A DNA stretch of 64,000 bases from Anaerolineae bacterium. Its GTDB lineage: Bacteria > Chloroflexota > Anaerolineae > Aggregatilineales > Phototrophicaceae. A program made the position numbers and the translations under genes. This document shows positions 16,837-24,798 of this stretch, one piece after another; positions within the stretch are counted from its first letter, which is position 1, and every line of letters begins with the position of its first letter. Below the pieces are notes generated by a model, which saw nothing but the letters and a program-made list of their open reading frames with translations, was not told the DNA's origin and did not search any database. The stretch is from the NCBI GenBank assembly GCA_026645945.1, contig JAPKMO010000004.1, positions 1-64,000 on the forward strand, written 5' to 3'.

Positions 16837-17859
16837 ATGATTACCACTTCACAAAGACGCCAGGGGCTTCTGTTCGTGCTGGTCGGGCCGGCGGGAGCAG
16901 GCAAAAACGAGGTTATGAAACGGGTGCTGCCGCGCCTCACCAACCTGCGCCAGCTTCCAACGGCGACCACACGTCCCAGGCGCCCTAACGAACAGCACGG
17001 GCGCGAGCATCTGTTCGTCTCCCACCCCGAATTTCAGAAATTGATTGAAAACAACGCCCTCATCGAGTGGCAAAAGGTTCACGGTGAACTGTATGGGATG
17101 CCGCGCGCCACCGTCGAAGAGGCGATTGCCGGCGAAGAAGATTTGGTCGCCGATATTGATGTGTTGGGGGCAACTTACCTGCGCTCGCTTTACCCGGACA
17201 ATTCGGTGCTGATTTTTATCCAGCCCCCCTCGCTCGATGACCTCAAAAAGCGCATGGCGACGCGCGGCGAGCCGCCGGAAGAAATCGCCAAACGGCTGCG
17301 CCGGGTGGACATGGAAATGCAGTACGCGCCGTTGTGCGATTATCTCATCATCAACGAAGACGAAAAACTTGACGAAGCCGCCGAAATTTTATACGCCATC
17401 GTGCTGGCGGAGCGCAGCCGCAAGGCGCTGCTGAATCTGCGTGTTGAGCGCGATCTGCCGCGCCACAAATTCACTTATGCGACGATGGCGATTCCGGTGT
17501 TTGATAACGAAGTTTTGTGCCGCGACCATCAGCCGCATTTTCCCACCAGCCACCTGGCTCATGGCGAGTTTCCGCACGAAGCCGCACTGCGCGCGCTCGG
17601 CCAGGACATCGGCATCGTGCCGTCGGTTGCTGATCTTTCCAAAGCGCCGTCCGACTCCTTCATCCTGCCGGTGACGATGGATACCTTCGTCCAGGAACAC
17701 GCGCGGCAGGTGTTGTTCATCTATCTCTATACCCTGCCGGAACGTATTATTCCGCCGGAAGGCTGGCAGTGGACACCCTACCAGCAGGCTGCCCTGCCCC
17801 GGCCTGTACTGGAAATGTTCAACGACCAGAAAACGCTCGCCCCGGAAGGCGCTTCTTAA
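16837..17859 (+). CDS. Guanylate-kinase-like protein fused to a NUDIX-like domain
   Basis: 340 residues. Residues 10-195 follow guanylate kinase: P-loop GPAGAGKN (17-24), TATTRPRRPNE, the GMP lid, YGMPRATVEE, ADIDVLGA, FIQPPSLDDLKKRMATRG and the CDYLIIN C-terminus. Gmk usually has Ser or Gly-Thr after the P-loop Lys; here Asn-Glu replaces it, so Mg-ATP binding may be changed. Residues 215-330 look like a NUDIX fold with a decayed box (HGEFPHEAALRALGQDIGI lacks the catalytic Glu pair). It lies 9 bases upstream of ygfZ and forms an operon with it. It could be an active kinase, a nucleotide sensor, or a kinase for another nucleotide. Confidence 0.8.
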   Translation: MITTSQRRQGLLFVLVGPAGAGKNEVMKRVLPRLTNLRQLPTATTRPRRPNEQHGREHLFVSHPEFQKLIENNALIEWQKVHGELYGMPRATVEEAIAGEEDLVADIDVLGATYLRSLYPDNSVLIFIQPPSLDDLKKRMATRGEPPEEIAKRLRRVDMEMQYAPLCDYLIINEDEKLDEAAEILYAIVLAERSRKALLNLRVERDLPRHKFTYATMAIPVFDNEVLCRDHQPHFPTSHLAHGEFPHEAALRALGQDIGIVPSVADLSKAPSDSFILPVTMDTFVQEHARQVLFIYLYTLPERIIPPEGWQWTPYQQAALPRPVLEMFNDQKTLAPEGAS

Positions 17860-17868
17860 GAGGCCGCC

Positions 17869-18948
17869 ATGAGCCTGCCTGAACTACACGCTGCTCAGGG
17901 TGCGGCGCTCGCCGCCGACAGCATCCCGCTGCACTACAGTGATCTGCGCGCGGAATATCAGGCCGCTTTACAAGCCGCCGTGCTGATGGATCGGTCGCAT
18001 GAAGGCCGCCTGGAAGCAACGGGCAGTGGCTGTTTCAACCTGATTCAGCGGATGTCAACTAATGATGTGCTGGGACTGTCGGCAGGCGAAGGCCGCCCCA
18101 CCATTTTTACCAACCCCAATGGGCGCATCCTGGATCGCGTGATGGTTTACAACCGTGATGAGGCGGCGCTGCTCGTCACCGAAGCAGGGCGCGGCACGCC
18201 GCTGTTGCAGTATCTCCAGCGTAACATCTTTTTTAACGACGACGTGCGGCTGACCGATCTGGCCGACTCGACCCACCTGTTTGCTCTGCACGGCCCCCAG
18301 GCCGATGCCATCATGGAAAACCTGTCTCCCGGCATTTCCAACCTGACAGGCTTCAACGGTCTGCATATCTTGGTTGATGGCGCGCCGGTTTTCGCCGCGC
18401 GCCGCAAACCCATCAGCGGCGCGCACTGGGTTTTGATCGCGCCGCTCGACCAGGCCGAAAATATCTGGCAGGCGGTGCTGGAACGCGGCCAGGCTTATGG
18501 TTTGCGGTTAGCCGGTTCATTAACCTACAATACGCTGCGAATCCGCGCCGGGCGACCGGCAGCGCGCAGCGAGCTGACCACCGATTATATCCCGCTCGAA
18601 GCCGGGCTGTGGGACGAAGTGAGTTTTAACAAGGGCTGTTATACCGGGCAGGAAATCATCGCCCGTATGGAAAGCCGCAGCCGGCTGGCAAAAGTGCTGG
18701 TGACGCTGCGTTTAGAGCAGTTCGTTCAGTCCCCGGCGGCGCTTTACGAAGCCGGAAAAACCGCCGGGACGCTCACCAGCAGTGTAACCACCCCCGACGG
18801 CGAGCATCTCGGCCTGGGTTTCGTCCGGCTTGGGCTGGCTGTGTCAGGCAGCCGGCTTACTATCGGCGAAACAGGCGTCACCGGCCTGATAACCGGCCTG
18901 GCGGGGTCGCAGCCGGCGCGCCCCGATTTTTCCCCGCCTCAGCCTTAA
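17869..18948 (+). CDS. ygfZ: YgfZ/GcvT-like folate-binding protein
   Basis: 359 residues; tetrahydrofolate-dependent helper in maturation or repair of iron-sulfur enzymes. The diagnostic KGCYTGQE motif (about residues 256-263) carries the conserved Cys. The N-terminal part shows the GcvT fold (VLMDRSHEGRLEATG, IQRMSTNDVLGL, PNGRILDRVMVY), and the barrel near the C-terminus ends in GLGFVRLGL. It lacks the glycine-cleavage context of true GcvT. It overlaps the convergent FtsB-like gene by 4 bases at the stop codons. Confidence 0.92.
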   Translation: MSLPELHAAQGAALAADSIPLHYSDLRAEYQAALQAAVLMDRSHEGRLEATGSGCFNLIQRMSTNDVLGLSAGEGRPTIFTNPNGRILDRVMVYNRDEAALLVTEAGRGTPLLQYLQRNIFFNDDVRLTDLADSTHLFALHGPQADAIMENLSPGISNLTGFNGLHILVDGAPVFAARRKPISGAHWVLIAPLDQAENIWQAVLERGQAYGLRLAGSLTYNTLRIRAGRPAARSELTTDYIPLEAGLWDEVSFNKGCYTGQEIIARMESRSRLAKVLVTLRLEQFVQSPAALYEAGKTAGTLTSSVTTPDGEHLGLGFVRLGLAVSGSRLTIGETGVTGLITGLAGSQPARPDFSPPQP

Positions 18949-19385
18949 CTCCCCAATCGCGGCGGCGGGCCGTCGAAAAACAGCGCCCACCACAGCATCC
19001 AGGCTTCCGGCTCAGGTGGCGCGGTTTCGATGGCAACTTCAGCCGATGCCGACTCAGGCGTTGTCTCAGTGTTGATGCCGGACGGCACCGGCACAACCAG
19101 CACATCGCCCGGTTTAACCATTTTGCCTTCGGCGCGCGCCCAGCTTTCAACATAAGCATCGCTGCGGGCGTAATCGCGCTCGACCACCAGTGCCGCCTGT
19201 TCGCGTTCCAACCGGGCGATTTCGGTCGAAAGCTGGCGATATTTCTCCTGGAGCGGCTGGGCAGAAGTAATTAGGCTGCTGAGGTTGATCGCCAGCGCCA
19301 GCCCAATCGCCAGGATGGCGGCGAACATCACCTGCACGCCTGATAACTGCCCGGTGCGTTTGCGCGTTTTTTTCTCCGGCTGCAT
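18945..19385 (-). CDS. FtsB/DivIC-like septum protein
   Basis: 146 residues: a basic cytoplasmic start, one membrane helix (about 19-40), a coiled coil (about 45-75, LQEKYRQLSTEIARLEREQAAL split over heptads), and the family motif with ...YVESWARAEGKMVKPGDVLVVP. This is the layout of FtsB/DivIC, which links FtsQ/DivIB and FtsL in the divisome. The C-terminal 45 residues are Pro/Glu-rich and extra to the family. The stop codon overlaps the ygfZ stop on the other strand. Confidence 0.85.
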   Translation of the reverse strand: MQPEKKTRKRTGQLSGVQVMFAAILAIGLALAINLSSLITSAQPLQEKYRQLSTEIARLEREQAALVVERDYARSDAYVESWARAEGKMVKPGDVLVVPVPSGINTETTPESASAEVAIETAPPEPEAWMLWWALFFDGPPPRLGS

Positions 19386-19505
19386 AAACCATTCCCGTAC
19401 CGTTCTTCTCGCTACGAGGGTACACCAAACCCGCCCGCTTCACAAACCGGCGTCAGGGCCAAAACCGCGCGAAGCGGTCAAAGCGATGTGCGTTGATGCG
19501 CGTTA

Positions 19506-19534
19506 TTGACAATCAAACGGTTTTCGGCTACTTT
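19506..19534 (+). promoter_or_regulatory. Sigma-70-type promoter for the BtpA-family gene
   Basis: A perfect TTGACA (19506-19511), a 17-base spacer, then TACTTT (19529-19534). It is in the 239-base gap before the gene at 19625 and leaves a leader of about 85 bases. No other feature is seen in the gap. Confidence 0.7.
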
Positions 19535-19624
19535 TCGGCCACCAGAAAAACCCTACTCTTATCTTTATATCCATCACAATCGCTAAAAGGCGCTGCCCGA
19601 TCAAGCTAATCATTCAAGAGGATC

Positions 19625-20437
19625 ATGATGAACTGGCTGAACGAACTCTTTCATGTGGACAAACCAATTATTGCCATGTGCCATCTGAAGGCGCTGCCCG
19701 GCGACCCAGGATATGACGCCCACAAAGGCATGGAATGGATTGTTGAACAGGCGCGGATGGATTTACGCGCCCTGCAGGATGGCGGCGTGGACGCTGTCAT
19801 GTTCTCCAACGAGGCCAGCCTGCCTTATTTGACCAAAGTCGAAACGGTCACGGTGGCCTGCATGGCGCGGGTTATTGCCGAACTGCGCGGCGACATCCGC
19901 GTGCCGTTTGGCGTCAACGTGCTGTGGGACTCGGCCGCCTCGATTGATTTGGCGGTCGCCACTGGCGGGCAGTTCGTGCGCGAGATTTTCACCGGCGTGT
20001 ACGCCAGCGATTATGGCCTTTGGAACACCAACTGCGGCGAAACCATCCGCCACCGGCAGCACGTTCACGGCGAGAATGTGCGGCTGTTTTTTAACATCGT
20101 GCCGGAATCCGCCGTTTATCTGGGCCAGCGCCCGGTTGAAGACATCGCCCGCACGACCGTATTTGTTTCGCAGCCGGATGCGTTGTGTGTCTCCGGCGCG
20201 ACGGCAGGCACGGAAACGCCGCTGGACATACTCAAGCGGGTCAAACAGGCCGTGCCGGATACAGTCGTATTCGCCAATACCGGCGTGCGCCTGTCGAACG
20301 TCGAAGCGATGCTGGACGTGGCCGATGGCGCGATCATCGGCACAACCTTTAAACGCGATGGTTACATCTGGAATGATGTGGACGTAAGCCGCGTGAGCGA
20401 ATTTATGCGGAAGGTGAATAACATTCGTCATGGATAA
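19625..20437 (+). CDS. BtpA/SgcQ-family TIM-barrel protein
   Basis: 270 residues. IAMCHLKALPGDPGYD at the N-terminus, ALQDGGVDAVMFSNE, VPFGVNVLWD, the CVSGATAGTETPLD phosphate-binding region and VFANTGVRLSNVEAML match the BtpA/SgcQ family. The cyanobacterial member helps photosystem I accumulate and SgcQ lies in a sugar operon; the biochemical activity is not known. The two adjacent ATGs (19625, 19628) follow AAGAGGATC. It stands alone between its own promoter and a terminator. Confidence 0.88.
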   Translation: MMNWLNELFHVDKPIIAMCHLKALPGDPGYDAHKGMEWIVEQARMDLRALQDGGVDAVMFSNEASLPYLTKVETVTVACMARVIAELRGDIRVPFGVNVLWDSAASIDLAVATGGQFVREIFTGVYASDYGLWNTNCGETIRHRQHVHGENVRLFFNIVPESAVYLGQRPVEDIARTTVFVSQPDALCVSGATAGTETPLDILKRVKQAVPDTVVFANTGVRLSNVEAMLDVADGAIIGTTFKRDGYIWNDVDVSRVSEFMRKVNNIRHG

Positions 20438-20489
20438 ACGCTGGAAACAGGCGACACTTTTATTTCAACCGCTTCAACAGCCAACCAAA

Positions 20490-20510
20490 AACCCGGCTTA
20501 AAGCCGGGTT
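20490..20510. terminator. Bidirectional terminator between btpA-family gene and tRNA-Leu
   Basis: 8-bp stem AACCCGGC (20490-20497) with GCCGGGTT (20503-20510) and a 5-base loop. It is followed by TTTTTGG on the minus strand, where it ends tRNA-Leu, and by a shorter T-rich run on the plus strand. Confidence 0.8.
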
Positions 20511-20516
20511 TGTTTG

Positions 20517-20600
20517 TGCCGAAGGTGGGAGTCGAACCCACACTCCCTTGCGAGAACTACGCCCTGAACGTAGCGCGTCTGCCAATTCCGCCACTTCGGC
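20517..20600 (-). tRNA. tRNA-Leu (CAG)
   Basis: Acceptor stem GCCGAAG pairs with CTTCGGC. The anticodon stem CTACG/CGTAG encloses loop TTCAGGG with anticodon CAG. The long variable arm (class II) fits leucine, and the T-arm is GTGGG-TTCGACT-CCCAC. CCA is not encoded; the discriminator is A. Confidence 0.96.
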
Positions 20601-20613
20601 AGGAAGTAAGTTT

Positions 20614-20641
20614 ATTCTAGCAAATGCCGGTGGAATGTCAA
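20614..20641 (-). promoter_or_regulatory. Promoter of tRNA-Leu
   Basis: On the minus strand a perfect TTGACA (20641-20636), a 16-base spacer and TAGAAT (20619-20614) end 14 bases before the mature tRNA 5' end. Confidence 0.8.
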
Positions 20642-20666
20642 GCCAGATTTTGGAAAAATTGAGATG

Positions 20667-20675
20667 TGTTATAAT
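20667..20675 (+). promoter_or_regulatory. Extended -10 promoter for the SH3/beta-lactamase-like gene
   Basis: TGT-TATAAT: a perfect -10 with the TGn extension. No good -35 lies at 16-18 bases, as is usual for extended -10 promoters. The start codon lies 60 bases on. Confidence 0.65.
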
Positions 20676-20734
20676 GCGCCGCGCTCGATCATCGGCACGG
20701 AGAAGCTGATGTTGGAGGGACTATACAAAACACA

Positions 20735-22417
20735 ATGAAAAACGCCAGAATCCTTTTTTTACTGCTCCTGCTGGCAATCGCGCTGGGATTTTTTCCCGCC
20801 AGGGCGCAGCGCACCGGGGTTGAGGCAGAAGCCATCGGCCAGGCTAACCTGCGCGCCACCACCGACATAAACTCGACGCTGGTCGGGCAAATCCAGCGCG
20901 GCACGCGCTATCCGGTGATCGGACGCAGCGAATTTTTCCCCTGGCTGCTGCTGGCCGACCCGGCCACCAACCAACCAATCGGCTGGGTTTTCCGCGATCT
21001 GGTGAATGTCTACGGTGATATAAATCAAACGCCGTTCTCGAACCTGGAAATTGGCGCGCCGGCGGTTTCTCCTGCTCCACCATTAAGCACTGCATCGCCG
21101 GGGGCCGTAATAATTACCCCCACCCTACCGGCTGCCACGCCGGTCGCGCAAAGCGGCATAACGGGGCGCGTCACCGGCGAAATCAACATTCGTTATGGGC
21201 CGGGGGTTGATTATCCGCGTATCGGCGTCGCCCGCGTCGGCGACAGTTTCGAAATCACCGGCTGGCACACCCAATTACCCTGGCTGCAAATCCGCTACCC
21301 ATCTGCGCCAAACGGCTTTGGCTGGGTGGCGAAAGATCTGCTCGAAGTTCAGGGCGACGTGTTCACCCTGCCGCCAATCAGCCAGACGCGCTTCGACCTG
21401 CCGACACTGACGCCGACGCAGCCGGTTGTCCAGGCCAGCACCATCTTTAATGCCACGCCGGCGGCCATCAGCCCGGCTTTTCGCGCCCTGGGCGACCAAC
21501 TGTGGGCCATGATGCTGCAAGCCGGCTTCGAGCCGGAAACCAGCCGCCTGGGGGCGCTGTTCCTGCTCGACCTGCAAACCGGTGAGGCCATCACCTTCGG
21601 CAGCCAAATCGCCTTCAGCGGCATGAGCCTGAACAAAATCGCCATCCTGGCGGAACTTTACGGAATTCTAAACCAGCCGCCCAATCTGGCGCAGGCCAAT
21701 ACCATCGCCGGCGCTATGATTTGCAGCGAAAACACCTCCAGCAACGATATGCTCAACATTATCGGCGGCGGTGATGCCTATACCGGCGCGTCGGCAGTCA
21801 CCCGATTCTTACAGGATTTGGAGCTGACCAATACCTTTCTGGTCGCGCCGTTTGTGATTGACCCCCAAAACATCCCGACGCCGCCGTTCCCTGTCGTCGC
21901 GCCCGTCACCAGCGCCGACAAAAATATCACCCAGCCAGACCCCTGGAATCAGGCAACCGTAGATAATCTCGGCTGGCTGCTGGGCAGTATTTATAGCTGC
22001 GCTTACGATGAAAGCGGGCCGCTGCTGGAAAAATTTCCTGGCGCCTACACGCCATCCGAATGTCGCCAGATGTTACATGCCATGAGCAGCAATAAAATTG
22101 GCGCGCTAATCGAAGCCGGCGTGCCGCCGGGAACGCGGGTGGCGCACAAACACGGCTGGATTGCCGATACACATGGCGACGCGGGAATCGTTTTTACGCC
22201 TGGGGGAAATTTCGTCCTGGTTACCATCCTGCACAACCCGACCTGGCTCGATTTTTCCGAGTCTTTCCCCTTGATTGCAGAGATAACGCGCGCCGTTTAT
22301 AACTACTATAATCCCACCGCGCCGCTGGAACAAATCCGCGAGGAACCCGTGCCGGAATGCGACCTGTTCAGCAATCCGCTGATTGATGATCTGATGTCCG
22401 CGTCCTTTGAAGGATAA
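20735..22417 (+). CDS. Exported class-A beta-lactamase-like serine hydrolase with two SH3 domains
   Basis: 560 residues: signal peptide (1-24, cleavage after ARA), SH3-like domain 1 (about 30-95, ANLRATTDINSTLVGQI) and 2 (about 150-215, INIRYGPGVDYPRIG), then a penicillin-recognising catalytic domain. Active-site motifs: S298-L-N-K301, S335-S336-N337 in place of SDN, and K472-H-G474 in place of KTG. The architecture suggests a wall-bound hydrolase or sensor acting on peptidoglycan-like substrates. The KHG variant and the SH3 targeting argue against a simple secreted beta-lactamase. GGAGG lies about 14 bases before the ATG, slightly far. Confidence 0.85.
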   Translation: MKNARILFLLLLLAIALGFFPARAQRTGVEAEAIGQANLRATTDINSTLVGQIQRGTRYPVIGRSEFFPWLLLADPATNQPIGWVFRDLVNVYGDINQTPFSNLEIGAPAVSPAPPLSTASPGAVIITPTLPAATPVAQSGITGRVTGEINIRYGPGVDYPRIGVARVGDSFEITGWHTQLPWLQIRYPSAPNGFGWVAKDLLEVQGDVFTLPPISQTRFDLPTLTPTQPVVQASTIFNATPAAISPAFRALGDQLWAMMLQAGFEPETSRLGALFLLDLQTGEAITFGSQIAFSGMSLNKIAILAELYGILNQPPNLAQANTIAGAMICSENTSSNDMLNIIGGGDAYTGASAVTRFLQDLELTNTFLVAPFVIDPQNIPTPPFPVVAPVTSADKNITQPDPWNQATVDNLGWLLGSIYSCAYDESGPLLEKFPGAYTPSECRQMLHAMSSNKIGALIEAGVPPGTRVAHKHGWIADTHGDAGIVFTPGGNFVLVTILHNPTWLDFSESFPLIAEITRAVYNYYNPTAPLEQIREEPVPECDLFSNPLIDDLMSASFEG

Positions 22418-22462
22418 AAGATAACTGTCTTTATGGGTAAACGGAAAAGAATGAGCCTGATA

Positions 22463-22486
22463 GACAGTGGGCTCCAGCCCACTGTC
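22463..22486. repeat. Dispersed palindrome, copy 1
   Basis: A perfect 11-bp inverted repeat GACAGTGGGCT (22463-22473), CC, then its complement (22476-22486). A close copy is at 48006-48027, and both are preceded by CTGATAG and a CTGTC..TAAAC segment. A weaker hairpin follows at 22493-22511. It occupies the 162-base gap between two plus-strand genes and has no T-tract. It looks REP-like. Confidence 0.6.
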
Positions 22487-22579
22487 AGCTTTAGCCCACT
22501 GGCAACGGGCTGAAGCCGGCTGTCCACTCAGGATCAGGCACAGTCTGATTGTTTATCTATTAAGACAGGAGCGAAAACG

Positions 22580-23914
22580 ATGCGCGCTGTGGACATTATC
22601 GCCAAAAAACGTGATGGTGCGGCGTTGAGCGCCGACGAAATTGCCTGGTTTGTGCAGGGTTATGCGCGCGGCGATGTGCCGGATTATCAGGCTGCCGCAT
22701 TTTTAATGGCGGTTTTCATCCAGGGCATGTCCCGCGAGGAAACCGTCAACCTGACGTTGACGATGGCGCGCTCCGGCGACGTGCTGGATTTGTCGGACAT
22801 CGCCGATTACGCGGTGGACAAACATTCGTCCGGCGGCGTGGGCGATAAAACGACGCTGGTGGTGCTGCCGCTGGTGGCGGCCTGCGGCGTGCCGGTCGCC
22901 AAGATGAGCGGGCGCGGCCTGGGTTTTTCCGGCGGTACGCTGGATAAATTAGAAAGTTTCACCGGGTATAATGTCCAGCTTTCCAACGAGGAATTTCGCC
23001 GCCTGGCGCGGATGAACGGCATTGTGCTGGCCGGGCAGTCGCACGATCTGGCTCCGGCGGATGGTAAACTGTACGCCCTGCGCGACGTGACCGCCACTGT
23101 GCCAAGCCTACCGCTGATCGCCAGCAGCATTATGAGCAAAAAAATCGCCGCCGGGGCTAACGGCATCGTGCTGGATGTAAAAGTGGGGCGGGGGGCGTTT
23201 ATGACCAACTTGGACGACGCGCGCGCCCTGGCGCAGATCATGGTGGACATCGGCGCAGACGCCGGGCGCGATATGATCGCCGTGCTTTCTGACATGGACC
23301 AGCCGCTCGGCTGCGCGGTCGGCAACGCGCTGGAAGTGGCCGAAGCGATAGAGACGCTCAACGGCGGCGGCCCGGCGGATTTGCGCGAACACTGCCTGGA
23401 AGTGGCCGGACACATGCTGCGCCTGTACGGGCGCGGGCGGCGCTGGACGGACGCCGCCGAAATACGCGCCGACCTGGAAGCGTGCCTGCACCGGGGCGAA
23501 GCCCTGGCGAAATTCCGGCTGATGGTCGAGGCGCAGGGCGGCGATGCCGGCATGGTGGATGACCCGGCGCGGCTGCCGGCGGCGCGGCTGGTGGAGCCGT
23601 TCGCCGCTCCGCAGGCGGGTTTTATCGCCCAGGCCGCCGCCGACCAGATCGGCATCGCCTCGTTTGAACTGGGCGCGGGGCGTGAGAAAAAAGGTGACCC
23701 GGTTGATCTGGCGGTTGGCCTCAAAATTCATGTGAAGGTCGGTGACCGGGTGGAACGCGGCGCGCCGCTGGCGACGATTTATGCCAATGACGAAGACCGG
23801 CTGGCGGCCTGCCGCGCGCGTCTTGAGGGCGCGTTCGTTTTCAGCGACAGCCCGGTGAAGCCGCTGCCGCTGTTTTATGATACGCTCTACGGCGCGGCTT
23901 CGGCGGGCGTTTGA
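22580..23914 (+). CDS. pdp: Pyrimidine-nucleoside (thymidine) phosphorylase
   Basis: Cleaves thymidine, uridine or deoxyuridine with phosphate to base and (deoxy)ribose-1-phosphate. 444 residues, the usual length. The signature with DKHSSGGVGDKTT (about residues 79-91) binds phosphate. KMSGRGLGFSGGTLDK, the SSIMSKKIA segment and LDVKVGRGAFM complete the active site, and the C-terminal biotinyl-like domain ends in HVKVGDRVERG. ATG follows AGGAG at 8-9 bases. Its 3' end overlaps the convergent lipoprotein gene by 28 bases. Confidence 0.96.
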   Translation: MRAVDIIAKKRDGAALSADEIAWFVQGYARGDVPDYQAAAFLMAVFIQGMSREETVNLTLTMARSGDVLDLSDIADYAVDKHSSGGVGDKTTLVVLPLVAACGVPVAKMSGRGLGFSGGTLDKLESFTGYNVQLSNEEFRRLARMNGIVLAGQSHDLAPADGKLYALRDVTATVPSLPLIASSIMSKKIAAGANGIVLDVKVGRGAFMTNLDDARALAQIMVDIGADAGRDMIAVLSDMDQPLGCAVGNALEVAEAIETLNGGGPADLREHCLEVAGHMLRLYGRGRRWTDAAEIRADLEACLHRGEALAKFRLMVEAQGGDAGMVDDPARLPAARLVEPFAAPQAGFIAQAAADQIGIASFELGAGREKKGDPVDLAVGLKIHVKVGDRVERGAPLATIYANDEDRLAACRARLEGAFVFSDSPVKPLPLFYDTLYGAASAGV

Positions 23915-24798
23915 GGCGCGGGGACAAGGCACATCTGCTGGCCGCGCTCCAGGCAGGTTTCGTCATAGATGTAATAATGCAGCGGCGCGTCCTGCCACCA
24001 GCCGCCCTCAAAACGAATCGGGCCGTTATAACCATCGTAGGCGGTGTTGGACAGCGCCGCCGTCAGGTTCATCTCCGGGTTTCGCAAAGCCATAAACACC
24101 AGAGCAAAAGCGTCGTAGGTCAGTGTCGCCAGCGGCCCCGGCTGCGGCACGAACAGGCCGGTCTGCCGGTAGCGTTCGGCAAAAGCTGCATCCGGCAGGG
24201 CGGCGCTGGACAAAATTTTCACCCCGGCCAGCGACGGGCGCAGGCGTGCGAATTGTTCCAGCGCGAAAACTTCGCCGCCCACCAGCGGGGCTTCAAGCCG
24301 TGCGGCTTCGGTCACTTCGATGCGCGTTTCAACCGTGAGCGTCCCGGCCAGCGAGGGACTCGCCAGGATAAAAACGCCGGGGGTTTCCGGCTGCGCGCCC
24401 CAGCTGCCGGCGATTATCATCGGCGTATTGCCCAGCGCGCGCTGTGTTTCCGGCGCGGCGGCGGCGTAACCCAGGGCGACGACCGCCTTCACCAGGGGGT
24501 CGCCGGCCAGAGCGCGGGCGCGATCTGCTGCGTTGGCGGCGCTGCCGCCGTCGTCAATCGCCAGCAGTTCAACCGATATATCGCCAAAATCCAGGGCCGC
24601 CAGCCGTGCAGCGTACAGGGCTTGATAGCCAACCTCCCGATAGCGCCCCTCGAACGAGGCCAACAGCGCCACCCGGCTGATGCCGCCCGGCCTCGCGCCG
24701 CAGGCAGATAAAAAAATCAGGGCGCAGCACGCTGCAATCCACAGCCATCTTATGCCGGTAACTGACGACTGAAAACTGAGGACTTGTTTAGCACCCAT
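23887..24798 (-). CDS. Substrate-binding lipoprotein (branched-chain amino acid/receptor type)
   Basis: 303 residues. A hydrophobic helix and lipobox LSACG (Cys32) show a lipoprotein. The body (VALLASFEGRYREVGYQALYAARLA, given in part; YAAAAPETQRALGNTPMI; DAFALVFMALR) follows type I periplasmic-binding folds of the Leu/Ile/Val family. No permease or ATPase gene adjoins it, so it may be an orphan binding protein or sensor. It overlaps mltG by 11 bases upstream and pdp by 28 bases downstream. Confidence 0.8.
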   Translation of the reverse strand: MGAKQVLSFQSSVTGIRWLWIAACCALIFLSACGARPGGISRVALLASFEGRYREVGYQALYAARLAALDFGDISVELLAIDDGGSAANAADRARALAGDPLVKAVVALGYAAAAPETQRALGNTPMIIAGSWGAQPETPGVFILASPSLAGTLTVETRIEVTEAARLEAPLVGGEVFALEQFARLRPSLAGVKILSSAALPDAAFAERYRQTGLFVPQPGPLATLTYDAFALVFMALRNPEMNLTAALSNTAYDGYNGPIRFEGGWWQDAPLHYYIYDETCLERGQQMCLVPAPQTPAEAAP

